Shown in pieces: positions 25,452-32,981 of a stretch of 48,454 bases of DNA. Below the pieces are notes generated by a model. That model ran no database searches. It saw only the letters and a list, made by a program, of their open reading frames with translations, and was not told the DNA's origin. How positions within the stretch are numbered: the stretch's first letter is position 1; each line of letters begins with the position of its first letter. A program made the position numbers and the translations under genes. Origin of the DNA: Hormoscilla sp. GUM202 (GTDB lineage Bacteria > Cyanobacteriota > Cyanobacteriia > Cyanobacteriales > Desertifilaceae); NCBI GenBank assembly GCA_005518205.2, contig RFFC02000046.1:1-48454 (forward strand), read 5' to 3'.

Positions 25452-25836
25452 TCACCAGCGTCGATTAATTCCATAACTATCAAATTTCGGATCTGCACTA
25501 ATGATTTCCATGTTTTCTGCGATCGCCTGTGCGATGAGTAGTCGATCGAACGGATCGCGGTGATGCAAAGGCAGTTTTGCCACAACAGTGAGATGCTCAA
25601 TTGTAACTGGCAGAACTTCAATGCTGTTCAGGGTCAGTTGTTTGGGAATAAATGTTTCATAGGCATCAGGCAGGGTCAATTTTTTGAGATTGACCTTGAT
25701 GGCAATTTCCTACAAGCTAGCAATACTGAGCAATATATCAATATCAGATTCCAATAGCTCGGCAGCATTGTTGCTCAGATTGGGATGATCGTTGATAAAC
25801 CACAAAAAAGCATGGGTATCGATGAGTATTTTCATT
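25452..25836 (-). pseudogene. PIN-domain (VapC-type) toxin with in-frame stop
   Basis: From ATG 25834-25836 the frame reads MKILIDTHAFLWFINDHPNL (first catalytic Asp), then LLSIASL followed by TAG at 25710-25712 where the family has a tryptophan (SxASxWEIAIKxxLGKL). It then continues EIAIKVNLKKLTLPDAYETF, HHRDPFDRLLIAQAIAENM (central acidic residues) and ISADPKFDSYG. A single TGG-to-TAG change explains the lesion. The start overlaps the stop of the intact Phd-type antitoxin. Confidence 0.92.
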
Positions 25837-26059
25837 CCATATATTCTCGAAAATCTTCTAGTGGCTCATCAAAGTCGGGAGCCATCTGGATCTGTCCTTT
25901 GGCACTTCCTCGTTGCCGCCGTTTGGCCGGAGACCCGAATTGAATCAGTTTAAGGATGGGTTGATTGTCACGGGTGATGATAATTTCCTCACCCCTCAGA
26001 GCGAATTGAAGAAGCTGACTAATTCGGACTTGAGCCTCAGTGATGTCAACCTGTTGCAC
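25832..26059 (-). CDS. Phd/YefM-type antitoxin
   Basis: A 75-residue antitoxin: VDITEAQVRISQLLQFALRG is the N-terminal DNA-binding part, EEIIITRDNQPILKLIQ the conserved strand block, and the remainder (PDFDEPLEDFREYME) is the acidic toxin-binding tail. It overlaps the downstream PIN gene by 5 bp. Because that toxin has a nonsense codon, this antitoxin is an orphan that could still bind its own promoter or related toxins. Confidence 0.92.
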   Translation of the reverse strand: MQQVDITEAQVRISQLLQFALRGEEIIITRDNQPILKLIQFGSPAKRRQRGSAKGQIQMAPDFDEPLEDFREYME

Positions 26060-26071
26060 GATCTAGCCTCC

Positions 26072-26269
26072 TATTGATTATACCGCAAATATTTGTAATC
26101 GTAGTTGCTGGCAAATTTAATTTGTCCGCTTAAATCCAGTAGATTCCGCTTTTTGCGGGTGCGGATCAGTTCTTGCAAAGCAAATTCAATCAATTCTTTT
26201 TCTGTCTTGAAGAGCGCAATCCTTCTCGAACCAATTCTTCATTAATTTCAACATTAGTTGTTGTCATAG
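26072..26269 (-). pseudogene. VapB-type antitoxin, frameshifted (copy A)
   Basis: ATG at 26267-26269 starts TTTNVEINEELVREGLRS. A frameshift near 26210 then leads to TEKELIEFALQELIRTRKKR, then NLLDLSGQIKFASNYDYK and a stop 12 bp before the Phd gene. It is a close paralogue of the intact gene at 28055-28267 and lies directly upstream of the Phd/PIN pair, so two toxin-antitoxin loci appear to have been joined here with loss of the VapC of this one. Confidence 0.85.
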
Positions 26270-26839
26270 TCAATAGTTAATTCAATTATCTAATTCTGGC
26301 CCGATCGCGCTGCAACCGTCAACCTCGCCCAACTCTCCTAACTCCTCCCTATCTCGGGCAGCTTTTTTCATACAAAGCGCCGCACCACCGACAAGGGCAA
26401 CTCGTCCTTTACGGCATCGCTGGCGAAAATCCAGGAGGCAATGGGCTATGACCGGTCCATTGACGCCTTGTCATCCCCAGAAAGTAGAACGAAACAGCCC
26501 TGCTACCTAATCAAATCTATCCTGACTTGGCTGCAACGCACAATTTTAGAAGTTTAATCCCTTCGATCGGGTGTGGTCAAAACCCGTCGATCTAATATGG
26601 CCTCCCAGCCGTCGGATCCTCCTGTAGGGGCGACTGGCATTCTTGCGCAAATTATGACATAAAGAAACAGATGTTCTCTCCGAATGCTTCGCCCTGCACC
26701 CCGCGAGGATCTCCCCGTACCAACTGTTTTTGACCACACCCCCTTCGATCTCCGGTTAAAATAGAAACACCAACTGATGATGATGCCCATCCCGATTTTT
26801 TGCGCTATAATGTAGGTAATCAATTACAGCAAACTTGCG
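26270..26839. other. Spacer of unclear origin
   Basis: No gene that I can name. On the plus strand about 26380-26558 reads TASLAKIQEAMGYDRSIDAL and CYLIKSILTWLQRTILEV, which has a coding flavour but no start and no recognised family. The rest carries HIP1-like sites. Confidence 0.35.
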
Positions 26840-27088
26840 ATGGCTGAAATTACCCTAAACCCAACCCAACTAACAGAATTGCTCAAAGCAGCAATAGGCG
26901 AAACCCAACTGAAAGAATTGCTCAAAGCAGCAATTCTTGAGTTACTGCAAGAACAAAAAGAAGAGTTTTCCGAAGTTTTAACAGAAGCCCTAGAAGATAT
27001 ATGGATGAAAAATGCGATTCAAGAAGGTGAAAATACTGAAATAGTCAGCCGCGAGCAAATATTCCAAATTCTTAAGAGACAACCATGA
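26840..27088 (+). CDS. RelB-like antitoxin
   Basis: An 82-residue protein with a duplicated helix (LTELLKAAIGETQLKELLKA), a charged helix LQEQKEEFSEVLTEALED, and an acidic tail ending REQIFQILKRQP. It overlaps the toxin start as ATGA, the usual coupling in cyanobacterial relBE-type operons. The role is inferred from position and composition. No DNA-binding fold is obvious. Confidence 0.8.
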   Translation: MAEITLNPTQLTELLKAAIGETQLKELLKAAILELLQEQKEEFSEVLTEALEDIWMKNAIQEGENTEIVSREQIFQILKRQP

Positions 27089-27351
27089 ACGTTGAGTTTA
27101 GAAAAAGCTTTGAAAAAGATTTGCTTAAAATTCTTGATGCTCAATTGTATGAAAGAATTCAGGAAATTATCGAACAAGTTGAACGTTCGGAAAACTTAAG
27201 TGAAGTTAGCAATGTTAAAAAAATAAAAGGCGAGGCATATTGCTATCGCATTAGAGTGGGAGATTACAGAATAGGTATTAAAGTTAATGATGGTGTAGTC
27301 TATTTCGTCAGAATCCTGCACCGAAAATCAATTTACAGATCTTTTCCTTAA
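27085..27351 (+). CDS. RelE/ParE-type toxin
   Basis: An 88-residue toxin with the RelE core: MNVEFRKSFEKDLLKI, VSNVKKIKGEAYCYRIRVGD, YRIGIKVNDGVVYFVRILHR and the terminal KSIYRSFP. Conserved basic/aromatic residues (Lys in VKKIKG, Arg in YRIRVGDYRIG, His-Arg near the end) are present. RelE toxins cut mRNA at the ribosome. It is intact and coupled to its antitoxin by a 4-bp overlap, so it is likely a working system. Confidence 0.92.
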   Translation: MNVEFRKSFEKDLLKILDAQLYERIQEIIEQVERSENLSEVSNVKKIKGEAYCYRIRVGDYRIGIKVNDGVVYFVRILHRKSIYRSFP

Positions 27352-27435
27352 TTTATGAATTGGGTTTAGTGCCGATATTTATAATGGCGAGAGAACTGTC
27401 ATTCATTGTTTTTTGGTTAATTTCATTCTCTCATG

Positions 27436-27600
27436 GTCAACAATCACATTCATATTACTTGTCTTTGTTGCTTATAATCATAATATTATTCATAGTCTAT
27501 AGTACCAAACAAGTCCAACAGTTTCAGTTGTTGGCGACATTGAATGTATTCGCGCAAAGCCTCTTCTATTAATTGATTAACTGTTGAATGACGGACTAGC
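27436..27600 (-). pseudogene. VapBC remnant (antitoxin end and first codons of toxin)
   Basis: The minus strand reads HSTVNQLIEEALREYIQCRQ, then QLKLLDLFGTIDYE and TAA, followed by YYDYKQQRQV, and then ATGAATGTGATTGTTGAC (MNVIVD) before the similarity ends. Apart from the stop this matches the intact VapB at 28750-28950 (STVNLLIEEALLEYIQRREQ...) and the first residues of VapC (MKVIID). It is therefore a decayed paralogous copy with most of the toxin deleted. Confidence 0.82.
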
Positions 27601-27638
27601 AGCCTGAATTAGCAAACCCTACTTAATCGTAACCCCTT

Positions 27639-27845
27639 ATGACTCAAACCATTGATTTTACCGGACTCACTCCCGAACAAATCTTACAGATTTATGAGAT
27701 GATAGAGACATTTCGCGCTCTCAATAGACATCAGCACCCATTAACAGAGTCGGAAATATCCTCATTCGATCCAACTCCGTTATTTTTTGAAAGCGAAATC
27801 CTCCAACCCTTTAATCGTAGCACGCTCTATGGCAACAGAACCTAA
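27639..27845 (+). CDS. Small antitoxin of a PIN-toxin pair
   Basis: A 68-residue protein (MTQTIDFTGLTPEQILQIYE, MIETFRALNRHQHP, then an acidic/phenylalanine-rich tail). Its 3' end overlaps the ATG of a PIN protein at 27829, the typical antitoxin-toxin arrangement. The family is known mainly from position beside PIN genes in cyanobacteria. The toxin is truncated. Confidence 0.7.
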   Translation: MTQTIDFTGLTPEQILQIYEMIETFRALNRHQHPLTESEISSFDPTPLFFESEILQPFNRSTLYGNRT

Positions 27846-28002
27846 ACGAATGTATCTCGACACCAACCTTCTCGCCTACCTTGTCAATACTAAAGCACCT
27901 CAACACAGGGCAGCATTGGAAGTATTGAGACCCAGTGAAACAGAAATTCTCTGCGTTTCATCTCATAAAAATCCTTTCGTCATTGATTATTTCTTCAAGT
28001 GA
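27829..28002 (+). pseudogene. PIN-domain toxin, truncated
   Basis: MATEPKRMYLDTNLLAYLVN contains the first catalytic Asp of PIN nucleases, followed by KAPQHRAALEVLRPSETEIL. After about 44 codons (near 27962) the sequence departs into NPFVIDYFFK and stops. The remaining three acidic residues of the active site are missing. This is a 3'-deleted toxin beside its intact antitoxin. Confidence 0.8.
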
Positions 28003-28054
28003 TTGACTTAATACACCCGTCCGATCGCGAAAAATATCTATCCAGACTGATGTA

Positions 28055-28267
28055 TTAATCAAAAACCTTTCTGGTTTCCCGCAAAGCTTTGTAATCGTAG
28101 TTGCTAGTAAATTGAATTTGTCCGCTTAAATCCAGTAGATTCCGCTTTTTGCGGGTGCGGATAAGTTCTTGCAAAGCAAATTCAATCAGTTCTTTTTCTG
28201 TATTTAATTTGGTTAAGCGAAATGCTTCTTTAACCAATTCTTCGTTAAGTTCAACGTTAGTTGTCAT
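28055..28267 (-). CDS. VapB-type (DUF2191) antitoxin, orphan
   Basis: A 70-residue antitoxin: TTNVELNEELVKEAFRLTKL, TEKELIEFALQELIRTRKKR, then NLLDLSGQIQFTSNYDYKAL. This family has a ribbon-helix-helix-like N-terminus and a C-terminal toxin-binding strand, and normally precedes a VapC. No VapC follows on the minus strand; instead the truncated PIN fragment of another locus comes from the other side. A frameshifted twin lies at 26072-26269. Confidence 0.88.
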   Translation of the reverse strand: MTTNVELNEELVKEAFRLTKLNTEKELIEFALQELIRTRKKRNLLDLSGQIQFTSNYDYKALRETRKVFD

Positions 28268-28354
28268 ATGTTTCTGGGTTACCGGTAAATTATTAATGCC
28301 AGATTATCGGAAATAATTCAGTAAATTATCCAACAAGTTTAAGCTATTCTCAAC

Positions 28355-28753
28355 TTAATGCAAGGTCACCGGAATATACGATTGGAAATTTTCAAAATCT
28401 TTATCCATTGTGAAAATACTATAGCCGCGATTATGAGCCACCGCACAGATTAAAAAATCAGTATTTGAACCTTGAATACCATTGCGGCGACAGGTGTTGA
28501 AAAATTCTGCCGCTAGTTCGTAGTCTTCAGTGGTTAATTCTAGGTCTGGAAAAGCACGAAGATAGTCTCGTAATCGTGCGAACTGTTCCGGGTAGCGAAT
28601 CCCTGAAAGCACTTCCTGACGAATTGCACCCAATAAAACGACTCGTCCATCTGCAATCAAATCGCGCAACAGGTTAACTTTAGCAATCTCATCTGTTGGT
28701 GCGTTGCGCCGCAAAGTAAGCGACCAAACGGAAGTGTCAATAATAACCTTCAT
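28355..28753 (-). CDS. vapC: VapC-type PIN ribonuclease toxin
   Basis: An intact 132-residue PIN protein with the conserved acidic positions: MKVIIDTSVWSLTLRR (Asp6), IRQEVLSGIRYPEQF (Glu), GSNTDFLICAVAHNRGYSIF (central Asp) and TMDKDFENF (last Asp). It is expected to cleave RNA, commonly initiator tRNA or rRNA. It overlaps its VapB antitoxin by 4 bp and is one of the few complete pairs in this island. Confidence 0.93.
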   Translation of the reverse strand: MKVIIDTSVWSLTLRRNAPTDEIAKVNLLRDLIADGRVVLLGAIRQEVLSGIRYPEQFARLRDYLRAFPDLELTTEDYELAAEFFNTCRRNGIQGSNTDFLICAVAHNRGYSIFTMDKDFENFQSYIPVTLH

Positions 28754-28950
28754 CTTACTTTTCTTTGTTCCTTATAATCATAATCTTCTTCATAGTCGAT
28801 AGTACCAAATAAATCCAACACTTTCAGTTGTTCGCGACGTTGTATGTATTCCAGCAAAGCCTCTTCTATCAACAAATTTACTGTCGAATGGTTGCTCAAA
28901 GCCAGGGCTTTATCGAGTAGTTTTTCATCAATTTTAAGCTGTGTTACCAT
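28750..28950 (-). CDS. vapB: VapB antitoxin
   Basis: A 66-residue antitoxin MVTQLKIDEKLLDKALALSN with a VNLLIEEALLEYIQRRE helix and an acidic tail LFGTIDYEEDYDYKEQRKVR. ATG at 28948-28950 is preferred over a longer frame, because the extra 28 residues upstream are not family-like. It is coupled to vapC by an ATGA overlap. A decayed copy lies at 27436-27600. Confidence 0.92.
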   Translation of the reverse strand: MVTQLKIDEKLLDKALALSNHSTVNLLIEEALLEYIQRREQLKVLDLFGTIDYEEDYDYKEQRKVR

Positions 28951-29021
28951 GTGTTTTAACCCAAGTAAGAGATGACCAAAATATGCGGACGCAGGATAGC
29001 TATGCAATAATTTTGAATTGA

Positions 29022-29516
29022 CTACCATCCCCAAGTGCCAGGTCCACCCTTAAAGGGACCGACAATATCGCTAGTGCGCCAACCCCCGTAGAAATCACCA
29101 GCTTGCGCCTGCACCAGTTCCCCATCAACATAGCAAGCGTCCATCATTTGCGCGTAAAAAGCCAAATAATCCTTGATTCCTTCAAAGGAGGGCGTCGGGT
29201 TAGGATAATCCCAGGCCCCATTGGCCGCCTGTTTCTCCCCGACAGCGATCGTGTAGTAACCGGCAGGTCCTTTCCACTCGCAAAATGATGTCTTGGGCGT
29301 CGAGGTTAGATACTCCAGCTTGACATCTTCCGGTGGAATGTAGTATGTTGGAGGATGGCTAGTTTCCAATACCCGTTTAGCCTTGCGGGTATCGGCAATA
29401 GTCACGCCATTGAAGATGACTTGGATATGCTTGTTAGAATCTTCCAAGCGGGGAGGGCGCGGGTAATCCCAGACAGATTCTTGACCCGGACCTGGTATAA
29501 TGCGATCGCGTTTCAT
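29022..29516 (-). CDS. DUF427 family protein
   Basis: A 164-residue protein with the DUF427 features VWDYPRPPRLEDSNKHIQVI, KAKRVLETSHPPTYYIPPED, TSFCEWKGPAGYYTIAVGE and YDVx-like WDYPNPTPSFEGIKDYLAFY, ending in GGWRTSDIVGPFKGG. The family is common in bacteria and plants; the biochemical role is not established. Its start lies 2 bp after the upstream phosphatase stop, so the two are surely co-translated. Confidence 0.92.
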   Translation of the reverse strand: MKRDRIIPGPGQESVWDYPRPPRLEDSNKHIQVIFNGVTIADTRKAKRVLETSHPPTYYIPPEDVKLEYLTSTPKTSFCEWKGPAGYYTIAVGEKQAANGAWDYPNPTPSFEGIKDYLAFYAQMMDACYVDGELVQAQAGDFYGGWRTSDIVGPFKGGPGTWGW

Positions 29517-29518
29517 GG

Positions 29519-30052
29519 TTAGTCAGCCTCCTGTGAGATAAATTCCCGCACCACCCGCAGTTGATATTCAGTCGGGGAAGAAGCGGGGTCTACTTGCTTG
29601 AGCCAGTTAACAGCTTCCCAGAGTTCCAGTTTATGGTAGCGCATGAGGTAAGCGATACAGACAGTAGGCGATCGCTGCATACCAGCCAAACAATGGACAT
29701 AAATGGGCAATTGGTTAGATCTCGTCTGGTGGACCAGTTCCACCGCCCGTGCCAGATCGCCAACTTTGAGTTCAATATCGTAATGACTGTCTGGAATAAA
29801 CCAGTGCAAACACTGAAAATTGCTCCTGACATCTTCAGGTAAGGCACCTTCTTGCTCAGCACATAGAGAGAGTACAACCTGAATATCAGCCGCCGCCAGT
29901 TGGGCCGAGTCACCCGGTTGGGGCAATGGTCCGACAGCTAGCTTACCAGGAATCACCCAATTAATCGAGAGGAAGTTCCCTTTCGATATCAATGATGGCG
30001 CTAGTCGCTTGAGAAAGTTAGTCCAAAAAGAAGCCAACAAGATAAAAAACAT
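29519..30052 (-). CDS. Dual-specificity protein phosphatase
   Basis: A 177-residue protein with the cysteine-phosphatase loop YVHCLAGMQRSPTVCIAYLM (HCX5R) and a general-acid-loop candidate WFIPDSHYD. A hydrophobic N-terminus (MFFILLASFWTNFLKRLAPS) may anchor it or be an overlong start, as the domain proper begins near INWVIPGKLAVGPLPQPGD. It would remove phosphate from Tyr/Ser/Thr. It is the first gene of an operon with the DUF427 protein. Confidence 0.9.
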   Translation of the reverse strand: MFFILLASFWTNFLKRLAPSLISKGNFLSINWVIPGKLAVGPLPQPGDSAQLAAADIQVVLSLCAEQEGALPEDVRSNFQCLHWFIPDSHYDIELKVGDLARAVELVHQTRSNQLPIYVHCLAGMQRSPTVCIAYLMRYHKLELWEAVNWLKQVDPASSPTEYQLRVVREFISQEAD

Positions 30053-30424
30053 ATCTATCCCACTTTCCGCACGACAAGTTGTAACATATCTTGTAATAAG
30101 TAATTTATCGGTCAGATTACAATTGCCATACTTTTTGTAATACGTACTATATCTGACAATTTCGCAAACGTGAGTTATATTTATTTATACGGATATGAGC
30201 TTCTATGTTCGCTTTCATCACAACATATCCGTAATCCATATACTACATTGTACCGCAAAATGTAGTATGTACTTTGAGCGGTCAGCAAGAGGACCAAAAC
30301 CTTGGCGTTGTCTAGTAGCACATCGTCTAGAGTCTGGGCGCGAGGTTAGGCAGCGGGAGTATTTTCGCCAGATTTCCACGGAAGCAACTCCGAGATCGAG
30401 TTGATTTACTCCCTGGTACAATTA
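30053..30424. other. Spacer with hairpins
   Basis: No gene is recognised. A perfect 10-bp stem (ATACTACATT, then AATGTAGTAT) lies at about 30239-30268, and an 8-bp inverted repeat CGGATATG/CATATCCG spans about 30190-30230. It precedes the left end of a broken IS5-type copy. Confidence 0.55.
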
Positions 30425-30976
30425 GGGTGTGTCATCAATCAAATTGCTTGACAGAAGTAGATGGATACGGTATGGAGTCCTTATCCAGCAATAATAATCA
30501 AGAGGGCATGATATGAGACGCTATAGCTTGCGAGACGACCAGTGGGAACGGATCGAACACCTTTGACCTGGTAAAGAGGGTGACCCAGGCGCGGAGGCCA
30601 AGAACAATAGATTATTCGTTGATACCCGTTGGTCTGAAAAGGGAGTTTGGAAGCCGGTATTCGATGTCTTGGCCATGGCAGCAGCCCATAGCGCTGTCAT
30701 GCGCTATGGGCTGCTGCCACACTACGTGATCAGACGCCGATAACGAAGACGCCGCGATTGATGCCACCATCGTGCGTGCCGATCAACACCGTGCGGGTGC
30801 AAAAAAAAACACCCGACTCGATACGTGCGAAACCCAAGCCATAGGCCGTAGTAAAGGGGGACTATCGACAAAGATTCATGCCACTGGCGATGCCTTGGGC
30901 AATCCCACAGGATTTCATCTTACCCCTGGCCAAGCCCACGACTTACAAGGCGCTGACGTGCTTAAGGTGCAGTGAA
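30425..30976 (+). mobile_element. IS5-type element, truncated copy
   Basis: The left end GGGTGTGTCATCAATC at 30425, flanked by TA, matches the complete copy at 43492. The transposase frame starts MRRYSLRDDQWERIEHL, meets a TGA, lacks about 30 codons between RLFVD and TRWSEKG, carries a perfect hairpin insert at 30676-30731, resumes VRADQHRAGAKKNTRLDTCE, and stops at GADVLKVQ near 30976 where the right half is gone. Confidence 0.88.
30676..30731. repeat. Perfect 19-bp-stem hairpin inserted in the IS5-type transposase
   Basis: Arms 30676-30694 (TGGCAGCAGCCCATAGCGC) and 30701-30719 are exactly complementary around a 6-nt loop. The segment interrupts the codons TTGGCCA / GACGCCGATAAC that are contiguous in the other copy at about 43826-43845, so it was inserted after the copies separated. 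Confidence 0.85.
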
Positions 30977-31359
30977 GGGGCAGGGAGTAGTTGACCGGCA
31001 GCAGTGTAGGTGGTTAGATAGGTAATTAACCTAAGTTGCTACCTATAAAACCTCAAAACCAAAATTAGCCCAAATTGGCCAAAATTGCCTTGTGATTTAC
31101 CCCAAAATGGCATTTTTGCGGAGAAATTTACCAAAAATGGCTGTCTGGGACGTGGAAATTTTTAGAGGTCGCAACTTGAGTTAATTAAAGAAAAATTAGG
31201 CAGTGAAGGAGGCAAGCAGGGTAGGAACGGCAGCAGATGGCTCCGAAAAGAGAGGAGAGGAGATTGAAGTTGTAGTAAAATAAGGTTCGCGGAGGCGCAA
31301 GTTACCAGAGGCGATCGCCAATTAAGATAGCCTAGGGATATGGAAAAGAGGAAAAAAAG
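30977..31359. promoter_or_regulatory. Leader region of the polysaccharide export genes
   Basis: No gene is present. Between 31059 and 31140 there are five CCAAAA/CCAAAT-type words, several ending in TGGC (near 31059, 31069, 31079, 31101, 31131), which could be operator half-sites for the downstream export operon. The -10/-35 assignment is not clear. Confidence 0.35.
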
Positions 31360-32901
31360 ATGAGTATAGGTTCAGGCAATCACCAGTGGAAGCACCAACC
31401 GCTGTGGCCAGAAAGGATGGGGCGTAAGGTGGGAGCAATAGCACTATCGGGAGTGATGGCAATAACATATTGGCCATCAACAGCAATAGCCCAAACCCTG
31501 ACATCCCCAAATAGCAGAGACGACCTACCGGTGCAAAGAGATAACTCACAAAGTTGACCAACCGCGACAGTGGCCCCGCCAGCACCGGTTCCAGTCCAGG
31601 GGGAGTCAGGCTATATTCTGGGACCAGGCGATAGCCTCCGGATAGATATATTTAACGTTCCCGAGTACAGTGGCGAGTATATGCTATTGTCAGACGGCAC
31701 AGTAAATATGCCGATGGTAGGCACAATAAGACTACAGGGAATGACCATCTACCAAGCATCAGAGGAGATAGCATCGGCGATGGGCCGGTTTCTGCGGCGT
31801 CCAATAATCACCATCAGTCTGCTAAGAGTGCGTCCGCTCAAAATTGCGATCGCGGGAGAAGTAAACCGGCCAGGTTCGTACTCAGTAGACTTAAACAGAA
31901 ACCAAAGTGTTAACATACCAACAGTAACGGGCGCGATCGAACTGGCAGGGGGGATTACGCAGTCGGCGGATATACGTCGCATTCAGGTACGACGTACCCG
32001 ACCATATACCGGGGAAGTGCAATCTTCTTTGAAGTCTGCTGAAATAATCACAGTAGATCTGTGGCAACTGTTGCAGAGGGCAGACTTAAGCCAAGACATA
32101 ACACTGCGAGACGGAGACAGCATATTAATACCCACGATCGCCAGCGTCAACCTGGATGAGACCCCCCAACTGGCAGCAGCAAGCTTTGCCACAAACACCG
32201 GTCGTGCCCTGAACATAGCGGTCGTAGGAGAAATAAAGCGTCCCGGTCCCTATACCCTTAGCAACAGTCAAAGCACCAACGCAGCAACCGTCACTCAAGG
32301 CATTCAAGCAGCGGGAGGGCTCACCCAAGAAGCGGATATTCGCAACATCCTCGTGCGCAGACGAACAAAATCAGGCTCGGAGCAGCTGGTGGAAGTCAAT
32401 TTCTGGAATCTATTACAGACAGGAGACCTGCGGCAGGATTTGCCCTTGCAAGAAGGAGACACGATAGTAGTCGCCAGGGCAAAAGAAATGAGTCCAGATG
32501 AAGTAACAGAACTGGCATCTGCAAGCTTCTCACCAAAGAATATAACCGTCAATATCGTCGGAGAAGCAATTCGACCAGGGGCAGTCCAGGTGCAGCCGAA
32601 TACACCACTAACCCAGGCGCTACTGGCAGCAGGAGGCTTTAATAGCGATGCACAAAAAGGGGTTGTCGAACTAATTCGCCTCAACCCGAACGGTACGGTT
32701 TCCAGACAGACATTGCCCGTAGATTTTAGTCAGGATCTAAATGAAGAAAACAATCCCGCCTTACGCAACAACGACACCATCGTAGTCAAGAAGTCTGGGA
32801 CGAGAAAAATTGCAGATGCTGTCAACCCAATATTTAATATATTGGGTACGTTGGTGGGTATTTTCGCGATACCCAGAAGGATAGATGACTTGTTCGATTA
32901 G
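31360..32901 (+). pseudogene. Polysaccharide export protein (Wza-like, SLBB), in-frame TGA after signal region
   Basis: ATG 31360 starts a 65-residue signal region (hydrophobic AIALSGVMAITYWPSTAIAQ) ending at TGA 31555-31557. The same frame then runs uninterrupted from GTG 31570: GESGYILGPGDSLRIDIFNV (PES/Poly_export domain), IAIAGEVNRPGSYSVD, VVGEIKRPGPYTLS and IVGEAIRPGAVQVQ (three SLBB-type repeats), finishing FAIPRRIDDLFD. The outer-membrane or periplasmic exporter works with Wzc. Because of the TGA, a product initiated at GTG would lack the signal peptide. A CAA/CGA-to-TGA change or sequencing error are possible causes. The wzc-like gene follows 80 bp later. Confidence 0.88.
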
Positions 32902-32981
32902 ATGACATAACAGCGTGAAGGGCGGATTTGACAAGGTCAGAGATTTGTTGGAAAAAGACTGTAAACAAATAGATATAAATC

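Noticed and set aside
26546-26823. Two overlapping minus-strand frames rich in Arg and Gly
   Set aside because: Composition and HIP1-like repeats suggest non-coding spacer, and no family is recognisable.
31555-31557. TGA recoding (selenocysteine or stop-codon reassignment)
   Set aside because: Premature TAG, TAA and TGA all occur in other genes here alongside frameshifts, and no SECIS-like or recoding signal is evident.
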